DNA of 64,000 nucleotides, taken from Aquicoccus porphyridii. GTDB taxonomy: Bacteria > Pseudomonadota > Alphaproteobacteria > Rhodobacterales > Rhodobacteraceae. Position 1 is the stretch's first letter; each line of letters opens with the position of its first letter. Below the pieces are notes generated by a model. It did no database searches, had not been told where the DNA came from, and saw nothing but the letters and a program-made list of their open reading frames with translations. A program made the position numbers and the translations under genes. Positions 1 through 8,815 of this stretch are shown in pieces. Location: positions 267,528 to 331,527 of the forward strand of contig NZ_VINQ01000004.1 of NCBI RefSeq assembly GCF_008369105.1, given 5' to 3'.

Positions 1-54
1 GAGAATGAGGGCGAGACGAAAGGCCCCGCCCTCGGTGTCATCCAAGGGTGTCAC
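1..54 (-). CDS. FecCD-type iron-siderophore ABC permease, N-terminal fragment
   Basis: Only the first 18 codons are in the window. A GTG start overlaps the TGA stop of the upstream binding-protein gene (GTGA), the usual translational-coupling arrangement. The short reading starts MTPLDDTEGG and runs into a hydrophobic FRLALIL, as at the start of FecCD permeases. The assignment rests mainly on context, because an iron-siderophore SBP gene ends exactly here and the permease is the normal next gene. The fragment is too short for a firm call. Confidence 0.4.
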   Translation of the reverse strand, partial: MTPLDDTEGGAFRLALIL

Positions 55-1058
55 GGCAGATCGAGCGCTTCAAGTTGTTCGGCCACCTGCTCGGCGCCGT
101 AAAGCGTGCGGATGCTCGGGTTCATGGCGGCGCCGCTCATCACCACGATGCGGCCCTTTTGAACCGCCTCCATCTGGCTGACCGTCGGGTCCGAGGTCAG
201 AAACTCGATCTTGTTCTCGGCGGTATCCAGATCCCAGCGATTGCGGTCGACCTGCGACGCCACGAAAACCGTCGGATCGGCGGCCATGATGCCCTCCCAT
301 CCGAGGGCCGGCCAATCCGCCTCGGTCTTGATCGCGTTCGAGCCGCCCAGAATGTCCGCGATATATCCCGAAGGGCCGTTGCCACCGCCAAGATAGGCAT
401 CATCGGCGGGCGACGGGCTCGAGAACCAGAACAGGAAGGTCAGGTCCTCGTCCTTGGCAAACCGCTTGCGCAGCGCCGCCTCGCGCGCCTTGAAATCGTC
501 GATCAGAACCTGTCCGCGCTCGGCCACGTCAAAGATTCGCGACAGGTCGTCGATCTCCTTGTAGAGCAGGTCCATGGTCCACAGATCGTCGCGCGAGCCA
601 TAGGCGTCGCCCGCGTTCAGCGTGGTCGAACATGCACTGGGCGAAAGATAGGTGGGAATGCCAAGCGCCTCGAAATCCGCGCGCTTGGCGACCTTGCTGT
701 CGGGGCCAAGAAGCGTCGTCAGCATCGCGGCCACGAAATCGGGCTGCTTTGCAAGCACCGACTCCAGCGTGGGAAATTCAACCGTAAGCACCTCGACCTG
801 ATCGTTGGCCTCGGCCAGTTCGGGCAAGACCTCGTTGGGCCAGAACGCCGTCGCGGCCATCTGCTCTTCCAGCCCCAGAAGCAGCATGATCTCGGCGCTG
901 TTCTGGCCCAGCGCCACGGCGTTCCGTGGGGCCTGTTCGAAGGTGACGGTCTGACCGCAGTTCTCGATCGTCAAAGGATAGTCCGTTTCCGCGTGCAGCA
1001 CCGCGCCGGAAAACGCCAGGGCGGCGCTTCCAAGCGCAAGGATCAACTTCGTCGGCAT
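51..1058 (-). CDS. Iron-siderophore-type ABC transporter substrate-binding protein
   Basis: A 335-aa exported protein of the FepB/TroA-like helical-backbone class that would capture a ferric-siderophore or related metal chelate in the periplasm. The N-terminus is a signal peptide (hydrophobic stretch about residues 4-20, cleavage after VLHA). The mature part opens with DYPLTIENCGQTVTFEQAP, the typical first strand of this family, followed by RNAVALGQNSAEIMLLLGL. A fold-typical second lobe ends with an RTLYGAEQVAEQLE helix. The adjacent permease start at the window edge supports an import operon. The substrate cannot be read from sequence; vitamin B12 or heme would be alternatives. Confidence 0.8.
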   Translation of the reverse strand: MPTKLILALGSAALAFSGAVLHAETDYPLTIENCGQTVTFEQAPRNAVALGQNSAEIMLLLGLEEQMAATAFWPNEVLPELAEANDQVEVLTVEFPTLESVLAKQPDFVAAMLTTLLGPDSKVAKRADFEALGIPTYLSPSACSTTLNAGDAYGSRDDLWTMDLLYKEIDDLSRIFDVAERGQVLIDDFKAREAALRKRFAKDEDLTFLFWFSSPSPADDAYLGGGNGPSGYIADILGGSNAIKTEADWPALGWEGIMAADPTVFVASQVDRNRWDLDTAENKIEFLTSDPTVSQMEAVQKGRIVVMSGAAMNPSIRTLYGAEQVAEQLEALDLP

Positions 1059-1225
1059 GGATGGAGTCCTATTTTGAGTATTTCAGTCGGGAATCGGCTA
1101 TCGGCATCCGAAAACAAGATCAAGAGCGTTTTTGTCAGGTACAGGCGACAAGACCGCTCATCACCCATTTCACGCAGATAGCCCAAACTCCTGACCGCGA
1201 TTTCATGACGGATCGGCCCGCGACG

Positions 1226-2419
1226 TCAGTCTCCGATGACCCGACCGCGACGGACAAAGACGGGCCGCATGAAGACAAGCCCGAAGACCGGACCCAGGGC
1301 CAGGACCCCCATAACGACCGGCCAGCCGTGGGCTTCGGCGATCCGGGGCGCCAGTTGGGTTGTGAGTGTCGTCATCAGGAACCCGAGCGACGCCTGGAAC
1401 GTCAGCAGGCTCCCGGCCAGATCGGGCGGCGCGAAATCTGCGACAAGCGCCGAGAATTGCGGCGAATCCGGTATCACCGCCGCACCCCAGACGATCAACA
1501 GGGCGAAGGTGAGCCAGACCGGCCCGCCAAAGGTCAGTGCCGTCAATACGCAGGCCGATCCGCTGATCGCGAGGGCCGTGGCGGCCACGCGCTCCTTGCC
1601 CACACGGTCGGCGACGAATCCCGACAGGACACAGACCGGGGCAGCCGCGAGGATACACAGGAATGCGGACAGCTTGCCAAGGCTAACGGCCGCATCGGGG
1701 GCAAGGCTGGCAGAGTAGGACACCGAGGCGAACACCCCGACCCAGGCCCAGAACGCGATGAACTCCCACATGTGGCCAAGATATCCGAGAACCGCGGCAC
1801 GGATTCGCCTGTCGGTCCAGACCAGCGCTATGGCGCGGGTCCGGAACGCGGTGGCCCGGGCGTGATGCGGGCCAAGCCTGCACAGAAGGATCACGACGCC
1901 GCAACAGGCAGTGATCGCCGAACCGAGCATGATGGCCAGCCGCCAATCGGCGCCCCCGAACCAGGCCAGAAGATACGGCACCGCCTGCCCCGCCACCAGC
2001 GCGGCCACCAGGCTGCCCATGAGCGCGCCGCGCCGGTGAACGGTCCATCCGACGGCGATCTTCATCGAGACCGGCCATGTCCCCGCCATCATGACCCCGG
2101 AGGTAAAGCGCAGCGCGATTGCGGCAGGTCCGCCGATCGGCACGGCCAGCAGCAGAAGGTTCAGCAGCGCAACAGCGAAAGCGCAGCAGGCGAAAAGGTA
2201 TCGCGGGTCGATACGATCCGGCAGGCCCAGAAGCGCGAAACCAAGCGCGCCGATGCCGAACCCCGCCGGGACCATGCTGGACAGCCACGCGAGTTCGGTC
2301 TCCGCGAGCTTTGCCTCGGCCGCCATGTCGGGGATGATGGCCGCCGCCATGAACCACAAGGACATCCCCGAGAGCGTGGCGACGAAAAGAAAGATCATGC
2401 TGAGCGTCTGACGGTCCAT
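1226..2419 (-). CDS. MFS transporter
   Basis: A 397-aa inner-membrane protein with about 12 hydrophobic segments and the usual MFS half-way loop. It starts MDRQTLSMIFLFVATLSGMS, directly in the first membrane helix. Cytoplasmic loop motifs such as GFVADRVGKERV (about residues 265-276) match the MFS loop 8-9 signature. It lies 167 bases upstream of the siderophore-type binding protein in the same direction, so it might belong to the same iron system or be an independent exporter. The substrate is unknown; the class call is firm. Confidence 0.8.
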   Translation of the reverse strand: MDRQTLSMIFLFVATLSGMSLWFMAAAIIPDMAAEAKLAETELAWLSSMVPAGFGIGALGFALLGLPDRIDPRYLFACCAFAVALLNLLLLAVPIGGPAAIALRFTSGVMMAGTWPVSMKIAVGWTVHRRGALMGSLVAALVAGQAVPYLLAWFGGADWRLAIMLGSAITACCGVVILLCRLGPHHARATAFRTRAIALVWTDRRIRAAVLGYLGHMWEFIAFWAWVGVFASVSYSASLAPDAAVSLGKLSAFLCILAAAPVCVLSGFVADRVGKERVAATALAISGSACVLTALTFGGPVWLTFALLIVWGAAVIPDSPQFSALVADFAPPDLAGSLLTFQASLGFLMTTLTTQLAPRIAEAHGWPVVMGVLALGPVFGLVFMRPVFVRRGRVIGD

Positions 2420-2576
2420 TCAGGCCCCCCCTGACGCAATCTACACCGCGACCCGCCATTCGCGAACCAAATTGGGGGTGCGCAAGACGACGAACCCCAA
2501 AAATGGGCTACGCCGTCCCCACCCGCCGAACACCCCGTTAACCTTCGGCTCCCCCTCCCCGGCCCGTTTCACCCGG

Positions 2577-2646
2577 CAGCCGGGCAGCAGCCGGATGTCA
2601 GCCGGATGTCACCCCCCGATTTTTCGCCGAAAAATCGTGTTAACCC
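2577..2646 (+). repeat. Intergenic repeat copy A (CAGCCGGGCA...GTTAACCC)
   Basis: The gap 2420-2686 has no gene. It holds a segment that closely matches one at 49894-49952. Both copies read CAGCCGGGCARCAGCCGGA, then a TCACCCCCCGRTTTTYCG block, then GTTAACCC near the end. Copy A also has an 11-bp tandem duplication (CAGCCGGATGT twice, 2588-2609) and an 8-bp inverted repeat CGATTTTT / AAAAATCG (2617-2624 / 2630-2637, 5-base loop) that copy B lacks. It may be a dispersed intergenic element; its function is unknown. Confidence 0.55.
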
Positions 2647-2686
2647 GGCGGAACGGTGCGGTCATCCTTCGTCAACCCACCCCGGC

Positions 2687-4315
2687 TCAGACCGGGTGCG
2701 GCACCCCGCCCGCGACCGTGCCCAGCACCGGCACATCCTTCAACGCCTCGGGGGCCACGGCGGTTGGATCGTCGCCCAACACCGCGAAATCAGCGCGTTT
2801 CCCGGCCTCGATGCTGCCCACTTCGGCATCCATCTTGAGCGTATAAGCCGCCCCCATGGTGACCGCGTAAAGCGCCTCGCCCACGCTGATCCGCTGCGCC
2901 TCACCCAGCACCCGCCCCGACATCGTCTGCCGGTTGACCGCACACCACGCGGTAAACAACGGCCCCAAAGGCGTCACCGGCGCATCCGAATGGATCGCCA
3001 CATGCACCCCGGTATCCAGCGCCAAGCGCGCCGCGTTCATCCGCTGCGCGCGCGTCTCGCCCAGCGTCAGCGCGGCATGCTGATCCCCGAAGTACCAGAT
3101 ATGATTGGAGAAAATATTGGTGCAAATGCCCAACTCGACGCAGCGTTCAAACTGGTCGCGGCCCATCATCTGGCAATGCTGAAGCACGTGCCGCGCCCCC
3201 GGCCAGGGGTGCTTGCGCGCCGCGGCGGCGATCGCGTCGATCGTCACCTCGCTGGCTTCGTCGCCATTGGTGTGAAGATGCATCTGCACACCCGCCGCCT
3301 GCATCACCTCGACCATGCGGCGGATTTCATCGGGCGCCATGTTCCAGATCCCGTTGGGCTGCCCGCCGACATAACCGGGCCACTTGACCCGCGCCGTCCA
3401 GCCCTGGATCGAGCCATCGGTCATCACCTTCACCGCTCCCAAACGCAGCTTGTCGGTGGATTTCGCCTTGAGCGCCAGCGCCCGCCGCGCCGATTCGTCA
3501 GGGTCCGTCCCCGCCACACCCAGAACCGGCACCAGCCGCACCGGAAAATCCGCCCCCGACGTCACCGACAAAAGGCTGCCCAGATCGTCCTCCTCCATCT
3601 GCGAGTAAAGATCCGTCACCGTGGTCACACCGGCCCGCTTGCAGACCTCGCCATAGGATCGGATCGCCTCGGGCTTTTGGCTCAACCCCCTGAAATCCAT
3701 GCCCAATCTACGCATCACCGGGAACATCGCGGCCATTTCCTGCAACTCGCCCGTGGGCGCACCATCGGCCCCCTTGAGCACGCCTTCCGCATTGGTCGAA
3801 GCGTCATACCCGGCGAGTTCCAGCGCTTTGGAGTTCACGCACATCAGGTGGAAATTCGAGAACATGATCGCCACCGGTCGCTCGGTGGTGATCTGGTCGA
3901 GATGGTGCCGCGACAGCCGCTCGCCCTCGAAAAAGATCGGGTCGAGTCCCCAACCGATCAGCGGCTCGCCGTCGCCCAGACCCTTTTCATACTCACTCAA
4001 ATCGCGCACCACCGCGGCCACGTCTGGCTTGCCCTTCCACCATTTGCCGTTCGGGTCCATCCGGTCGTGAAACCCCGCATAGGCGAAGTTCCACATCGCC
4101 CCCGACATCATGTGCGCATGCCCTTCCACCATCCCGGGCATCAGCACCGCATGGGCAAACCTGTCATCATGGCTGACCTCGCCCCATCGATCAGCACAAT
4201 CCGCGCCCCCCACTGCGAGGATATGCCCGTCTTGCACCGCGACATGGCTGGCCTCTGGCCGGTTCGGGTCCATGGTGATGATCTTTTTCGCCTTGTAGAC
4301 TTTTATCTCTGACAT
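2687..4315 (-). CDS. YtcJ-type metal-dependent amidohydrolase (copy 1)
   Basis: A 542-aa cytoplasmic amidohydrolase of the YtcJ / N-substituted formamide deformylase (NfdA-like) branch. The visible metal site follows the superfamily pattern: H66 and H68 in VEGHAHM, H346 and H348 in MHLHTNGD, H380 in HVLQH and D444 in AIHSDAP. The C-terminus returns to the small beta domain (SIEAGKRADFAVLGDDP). It probably hydrolyses an amide or related C-N bond. It is the 3' member of a tandem pair with the gene at 4341-5969: same length, same opening (ITMDPNRPEASHVAV), colinear throughout, so a local duplication. The neighbouring LysR regulator and peptide-type importer suggest it processes an imported compound. 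Confidence 0.8.
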   Translation of the reverse strand: MSEIKVYKAKKIITMDPNRPEASHVAVQDGHILAVGGADCADRWGEVSHDDRFAHAVLMPGMVEGHAHMMSGAMWNFAYAGFHDRMDPNGKWWKGKPDVAAVVRDLSEYEKGLGDGEPLIGWGLDPIFFEGERLSRHHLDQITTERPVAIMFSNFHLMCVNSKALELAGYDASTNAEGVLKGADGAPTGELQEMAAMFPVMRRLGMDFRGLSQKPEAIRSYGEVCKRAGVTTVTDLYSQMEEDDLGSLLSVTSGADFPVRLVPVLGVAGTDPDESARRALALKAKSTDKLRLGAVKVMTDGSIQGWTARVKWPGYVGGQPNGIWNMAPDEIRRMVEVMQAAGVQMHLHTNGDEASEVTIDAIAAAARKHPWPGARHVLQHCQMMGRDQFERCVELGICTNIFSNHIWYFGDQHAALTLGETRAQRMNAARLALDTGVHVAIHSDAPVTPLGPLFTAWCAVNRQTMSGRVLGEAQRISVGEALYAVTMGAAYTLKMDAEVGSIEAGKRADFAVLGDDPTAVAPEALKDVPVLGTVAGGVPHPV

Positions 4316-4340
4316 CTTCGCCTCTCTCTTTTATCCATTT

Positions 4341-5969
4341 TCACAACAGGTTGAGATGCCCGCCCGTGACCGTGCCCAAAACCGGCACATCCCTCAGCGC
4401 CATCGGATCAACCGCTGTCGGATCGTCTCCCAGAACCGCGAAATCCGCACGTTTTCCGGCCTCGATACTGCCCACCTCCCCATCCATCCTGAGGGTATAG
4501 GCGGCCCCCATCGTGATGGCAAAAAGCGCCTCGTCCACGCTGATCCGCTGCGCCGCGCCCAGCACCCGCCCCGAGGTCGTGACCCGGTTGACCGCGCTCC
4601 ACGCGGTGAAGAGCGGCCCCATTGGCGTCACCGGCGCGTCCGAATGGATCGCCAGGTGCACCCCGGCATCGAGTGCCGACCGGCATCCATCCATCCGCGC
4701 CGCGCGATCCTCGCCAATGGTCAGCGCCGCATGTTGATCGCCGAAATACCAGATATGATTGGCGAAAAGATTGACACACACGCCCAGTTCCGCCGCCCGC
4801 GCAAAGAGCGCCGACCCCATCATCTGCGCATGTTGCAGCACGTGGCGCGCACCCGGCCACGGGTGTTTGCGTGCCGCCGCCTCCAGCGCGTCCAGCACCA
4901 CCTCGCTGGCCTCGTCGCCATTGGTGTGGATATGCATCTGGATGCCCCCCTCTTGCATCATCTCGCAGGTGCGGAAAATCTCGTCGGGCGCCATGTTCCA
5001 GATGCCGTTAGGCTCCCCGCCGATATAACCTGGCCATTTCACCCGCGCGCTATAGCCCTGGATCGAACCATCGGTCATCAGCTTCACTGCCCCGAAGCGC
5101 AGCTTGTCATGGTTCTGCGCCGCCAGCGAACCAACCTGTGCCTGGACCTCTTCGGCCGATGTGTGAATCGTCGAGACCGCAGGCACCACCCGCACCGGAT
5201 AGTCCGGCGCCGCCGTGGTCGCGATCAGGCTTTGTGCGGTCTCGTCCGTCAGCATCGCGAACAGGTCGGTCGCCGTCGTGACCCCCGCCCGCACACAGAT
5301 CCGCCCGAACGCATCGACATAATCAGGCGCATGCGACAGGGTCCGCGTGTCCATCCCCATTCGCCGCATCACCGGGAACATCGCCGCCATTTCCTGCAAC
5401 TCGCCCGAAGGTTCGCCATCGGCGCGGCGCATCACCCCTTCGATGTTGCTCTCGCGGTCATACCCGACCGCCTCGAGCGCCTTCGAGTTCACGCACATCA
5501 GGTGCCCCGACGAGAACAACACCACCACCGGGCGGTCCCCGCTCACCCGGTCGAGATGGTCGCGGTTGAGCCGCTCACCCGTCAGGAAAATCGGATCGAA
5601 CCCCCAGGCAATCAGCGGCGCATCGTCAGGCAGGGTTTCGACATGCGCGCACAGATCGGCGATCACCGTCTCGATATCGGTCTTGCCCCGCCACAACCGC
5701 CCGTCCGGGTCGATCCGGTCATGGAACCCGGCATAGGCGTAATCCCAGAACACGGTTTCGGCCATGTGGCTGTGGCCTTCGACGAACCCGGGCATGAGAA
5801 CGGCATGGGCCAGGCTGTCATCATGCACCACCTCGCCCCATTGATCGGCACAATCGGCGCCGCCCACGGCCAGGATACGCCCCTCGCGTACCGCCACATG
5901 GCTCGCTTCGGGGCGGTTGGGGTCCATCGTTATGATCCTTCGCGCTCTGAAGACGATAGTCCTGGTCAT
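4341..5969 (-). CDS. YtcJ-type metal-dependent amidohydrolase (copy 2)
   Basis: A 542-aa paralogue of the downstream gene, only 25 bases away. The start at 5969 (MTRTIVFRARRIITMDPN) is chosen over a longer frame because a GGAAGGA ribosome-binding site lies just upstream and the length then equals that of its sister. Metal ligands are conserved (VEGHSHM, MHIHTNGDEAS, HVLQH, AIHSDAPVTP). The two copies differ mainly around residues 100-130 and 235-290, which would be consistent with different substrate pockets. It is transcribed away from the LysR gene at 6076 and is the first gene of that leftward unit. The exact substrate is unknown. Confidence 0.8.
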   Translation of the reverse strand: MTRTIVFRARRIITMDPNRPEASHVAVREGRILAVGGADCADQWGEVVHDDSLAHAVLMPGFVEGHSHMAETVFWDYAYAGFHDRIDPDGRLWRGKTDIETVIADLCAHVETLPDDAPLIAWGFDPIFLTGERLNRDHLDRVSGDRPVVVLFSSGHLMCVNSKALEAVGYDRESNIEGVMRRADGEPSGELQEMAAMFPVMRRMGMDTRTLSHAPDYVDAFGRICVRAGVTTATDLFAMLTDETAQSLIATTAAPDYPVRVVPAVSTIHTSAEEVQAQVGSLAAQNHDKLRFGAVKLMTDGSIQGYSARVKWPGYIGGEPNGIWNMAPDEIFRTCEMMQEGGIQMHIHTNGDEASEVVLDALEAAARKHPWPGARHVLQHAQMMGSALFARAAELGVCVNLFANHIWYFGDQHAALTIGEDRAARMDGCRSALDAGVHLAIHSDAPVTPMGPLFTAWSAVNRVTTSGRVLGAAQRISVDEALFAITMGAAYTLRMDGEVGSIEAGKRADFAVLGDDPTAVDPMALRDVPVLGTVTGGHLNLL

Positions 5970-6027
5970 GGCTGCTGTCCTTCCCTCGTGGCGAAAGGTT
6001 ACGCCCCGGCTTGCCCTTCGGGAAAAT

Positions 6028-6049
6028 GGTTTTACTGTCTGGATAAACC
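6028..6049. promoter_or_regulatory. Candidate LysR operator between amidohydrolase 2 and lysR
   Basis: An imperfect dyad GGTTTTACTGTCTGGATAAA plus CC sits in the 106-base divergent region, with arms GGTTT and AAACC. Read on the minus strand its core is TATCCAGA, and the same 8-mer appears at 7041-7048 just before the importer gene. LysR regulators normally bind such interrupted dyads in the divergent promoter. The assignment is an inference from position and the shared core. Confidence 0.4.
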
Positions 6050-6075
6050 CGATTGAATGATGCAATGGTGACCCG

Positions 6076-7020
6076 ATGCACTTCACACTCAAACAGTTGC
6101 GCTATTTCGATGCCGTCCTGCGCACCGGTTCGATCGCCCGTGCCGCGATCGAGATGAACATCTCGCAAAGCTCGATCACCGCCGCCATCGACTCGGTGGA
6201 ACAACGTGTCGGAACCGAGCTTTTCCGCCGGATTCCGGCCAAGGGCCTCGTCCCCACCGACACCGGGCACCGGGTTGGCGGGCTTGTCACCGGGTTTCTC
6301 GAACAGGCACGGGTCTTCGAATCCGAACTGATGTCGCTGTCGGGCGCGCCTTCGGGCACGCTCAGCCTCGCGTGCTACGCGCCCAGCGCGCCGCATGTCC
6401 TGCCGCCGGTCCTGCGTCACGTGGCACAGGCATACCCCTCGATCCGGATCGACCTGAAAGAGGGCGACATGCAGACGATCAGCGACCTCTTGCATGCCGG
6501 ATCGGTCGATCTGGCCCTCACCTATCGCCGCAACACCCCCGAGAAAATGCCTTTCACGCCGCTTTTTCACGCCCGCCCGTGGGCGCTTCTGCCACAGAAT
6601 TCGCCGCTGGCGTGTGAGGAGACGGTGGCGCTCGACGATCTGGCGGACCTGCCGATGATCCTGCTTGATCTGCCCACGACCGAGCGGTATTTCCGCGAGA
6701 TTTTCTCGTCTCACGGGCTGCGCCCCAATGTCGTGCACCGCACCAAATCCTCGTCGGTGCTGCGCGGGCTCGTGGCCGCCGATTTCGGCTATTCCCTGCT
6801 CAACATCTGCGGCCCGAACGACCGCTCGGGTCAGAACGGCTATATCGTCCGTCCGCTTCGCGGGAATGTCCCCTCGCCCGAATTCGGCGTGTCCTGCACA
6901 TCGGGGTCGCTGCGGTCGGCCATGGTGCAGGCCGTGCTCAAGATCGTGACGGATCTCGGCGCGAATGGCGGGTTCGACCATCTGGTTCTGGGCGAGACCG
7001 AGAAATCCATCACCCTATGA
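6076..7020 (+). CDS. LysR-family transcriptional regulator
   Basis: A 314-aa LysR protein. Residues 1-60 form the winged helix-turn-helix (MHFTLKQLRYFDAVLRTGSI, then RAAIEMNISQSSITAAIDSV) and residues about 90-300 the two-lobed effector domain. It is divergent from the amidohydrolase pair and is followed by the importer gene cluster in the same orientation, so it is the likely regulator of both. A shared TATCCAGA motif occurs in both flanking regions. The effector is presumably the transported compound or its hydrolysis product. The family call is firm; the regulon is inferred. Confidence 0.88.
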   Translation: MHFTLKQLRYFDAVLRTGSIARAAIEMNISQSSITAAIDSVEQRVGTELFRRIPAKGLVPTDTGHRVGGLVTGFLEQARVFESELMSLSGAPSGTLSLACYAPSAPHVLPPVLRHVAQAYPSIRIDLKEGDMQTISDLLHAGSVDLALTYRRNTPEKMPFTPLFHARPWALLPQNSPLACEETVALDDLADLPMILLDLPTTERYFREIFSSHGLRPNVVHRTKSSSVLRGLVAADFGYSLLNICGPNDRSGQNGYIVRPLRGNVPSPEFGVSCTSGSLRSAMVQAVLKIVTDLGANGGFDHLVLGETEKSITL

Positions 7021-7031
7021 TGCATTTTTTG

Positions 7032-7063
7032 CGTTTTCTCTATCCAGAAAACACTGTTTTCTG
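7032..7063. promoter_or_regulatory. Overlapping inverted repeats upstream of the peptide-type SBP
   Basis: Two overlapping dyads occur between lysR and the binding-protein gene: GTTTTC-N8-GAAAAC (7032-7051) and the perfect CAGAAAAC-ACT-GTTTTCTG (7045-7063). The first contains TATCCAGA, shared with the candidate site near 6040. There is no T-run, so a terminator is less likely than an operator. Confidence 0.4.
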
Positions 7064-7134
7064 TGCCTTAGGTCATGACTAACAATGTTATGAAGACAAG
7101 AAAAACACGCAATAGACCAACCGGGAGATTTCCA

Positions 7135-8691
7135 ATGAAACACCTTACGCGACTTTTGGGCGCAGCGGCCATCGCGGCCGGTTCGCTCGGATCGGTGCCT
7201 GCCTTTGCCGAGGGCGGCACCCTCGTCATCGGCTCGACCCAGGTGCCGCGCCACCTCAACGGAGCGGTTCAATCGGGGATCGCGACCGCCGTCCCCTCGA
7301 CCCAGATCTTCGCCTCGCCGCTGCGCTATGACGAAAACTGGGAGCCGCAACCCTATCTCGCCGAAAGCTGGGAGGTCAGCGACGACGGCCTGTCGGTCAC
7401 GCTCAACCTGGTGCAGAACGCCACCTTTCATGACGGTGAGCCGGTCACATCCGAAGACGTGGCCTTCTCGATCATGACGACCAAGGAAAATCACCCCTTC
7501 CAGTCGATGTTCGCCCCGGTCGAGACGATCGAAACCCCTGACGCGCACACCGCCGTCATCAAGCTCAGCCAGCCACACCCGGCGCTCTTGCTGGCACTGT
7601 CCCCGGCGCTGGCCCCGGTGATCCCCAAGCACATCTTCGGCGACGGGCAGGACGTGAAATCGCACCCCGCCAACGCCGCGCCGGTCGGATCGGGCCCTTT
7701 CATGCTCGACGAATTCACCGCCGGTGAGGCGATCATCCTCAAGAAGAACCCGAATTTCTTCATCGACGGGCGCCCCAAGCTTGATGAGATCATCATCCGC
7801 ATCGTCCAGGACCCGTCCGCACTTCTGATCGCGATGGAAAACGGTGAAGCCGACATCTACCCCTTCATGGCCGGCAGCCAGGAAATCAAGCGGCTCGAAA
7901 AATCCGATCACCTGACGATCACCGATGAAGGTTATGCCGCCGTCGGCCCGATCAACTGGCTCGCTTTCAACACCAAGAGCGAAAAACTCAGCGACGTGCG
8001 CGTGCGCCAGGCCATCGCCTATGCGACCGACCGAGATTTCATCACCAACGCGCTGCATCGTGGCGTATCGACGCAACAGCGCGGGCCGATCATCGAAAGC
8101 TCGCCGTTCTTCGACGATACGATCGAAGCCTATGATGTCGACCTCGACAAGGCCAACGCGCTCATGGCCGAGGCCGGTTTCGCCGACGGGATGGAACTCA
8201 CCATCGACTTCATCCCCGGCCCCCGGGAACAGCAGCAATCGGTCGCTGAATACCTCAAGTCGCAACTCAAGAAGATCGGCATCGACCTGACCGTGCGGGC
8301 AGCACCGGACTTCCCGACATGGGCGGGCCGCGTTGGCGGGCATGATTTCGAACTCACGATGGACGTCGTGTTCAACTGGGGCGACCCGGTGATCGGCGTG
8401 CACCGCACCTATCTGTGCTCGAACATCCGGCAGGGCGTGATCTGGTCCAACACCCAGAGCTATTGCAACGAAGAGGTCGACGAGATCCTCAACGCCGCGG
8501 CGATCGAACAGGACGCGGACAAGCGCAAGGAACTCTACTCACGGTTCCAGCAGATCATCGCGCAGGACGTGCCGATCTACTTCGTGAACGCCACGCCCTA
8601 TCACACCGCCTATGACAATCGGCTGATGAACCCGCCCAAGGGCATCTGGGGCACCATGCACCCGATGGACCGTCTCGAATGGTCTGAGTAA
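7135..8691 (+). CDS. Peptide/nickel-type ABC transporter substrate-binding protein
   Basis: A 518-aa SBP_bac_5 (DppA/OppA-class) periplasmic binding protein. The start at 7135 is preferred over an in-frame ATG 20 codons upstream because a GGGAGA ribosome-binding site precedes it and the protein then begins directly with a Sec signal peptide (MKHLTRLLGAAAIAAG, cleavage near AFA-EGG). Family hallmarks include LAESWEVSDDGLSVTLNL (about 80) and RVRQAIAYATDRDFITNAL (about 310). It is the first gene of the importer, separated from the permeases by a strong hairpin, so it is probably made in excess. The ligand is unknown. Confidence 0.87.
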   Translation: MKHLTRLLGAAAIAAGSLGSVPAFAEGGTLVIGSTQVPRHLNGAVQSGIATAVPSTQIFASPLRYDENWEPQPYLAESWEVSDDGLSVTLNLVQNATFHDGEPVTSEDVAFSIMTTKENHPFQSMFAPVETIETPDAHTAVIKLSQPHPALLLALSPALAPVIPKHIFGDGQDVKSHPANAAPVGSGPFMLDEFTAGEAIILKKNPNFFIDGRPKLDEIIIRIVQDPSALLIAMENGEADIYPFMAGSQEIKRLEKSDHLTITDEGYAAVGPINWLAFNTKSEKLSDVRVRQAIAYATDRDFITNALHRGVSTQQRGPIIESSPFFDDTIEAYDVDLDKANALMAEAGFADGMELTIDFIPGPREQQQSVAEYLKSQLKKIGIDLTVRAAPDFPTWAGRVGGHDFELTMDVVFNWGDPVIGVHRTYLCSNIRQGVIWSNTQSYCNEEVDEILNAAAIEQDADKRKELYSRFQQIIAQDVPIYFVNATPYHTAYDNRLMNPPKGIWGTMHPMDRLEWSE

Positions 8692-8701
8692 CCCAAGCCT
8701 A

Positions 8702-8731
8702 CCCCGCCGCGGGTCTCACACCGCGGCGGGG
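8702..8731 (+). terminator. Strong hairpin after the SBP gene (intra-operon attenuator)
   Basis: A perfect 11-bp inverted repeat, CCCCGCCGCGG and CCGCGGCGGGG, flanks an 8-base loop and is followed by TTTCT, ten bases after the SBP stop. The same-direction permease genes start 85 bases further on. This is best read as a partial terminator or 3' stabiliser that sets high SBP to permease ratios, as is common in ABC importer operons. Confidence 0.7.
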
Positions 8732-8815
8732 TTTCTCCCTGCTCCCCGGGCGCGCCGCGATACGCCCGGCAGCGTATCATTCCGCAACGCATCCACGCCT
8801 CTGAAAGAACGCCGC

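Noticed and set aside
4356..6056. Plus-strand frames of over 500 codons opposite each amidohydrolase gene
   Set aside because: Both run exactly antisense to real paralogous genes and show the same HRRH-rich composition, the mark of antisense shadows.
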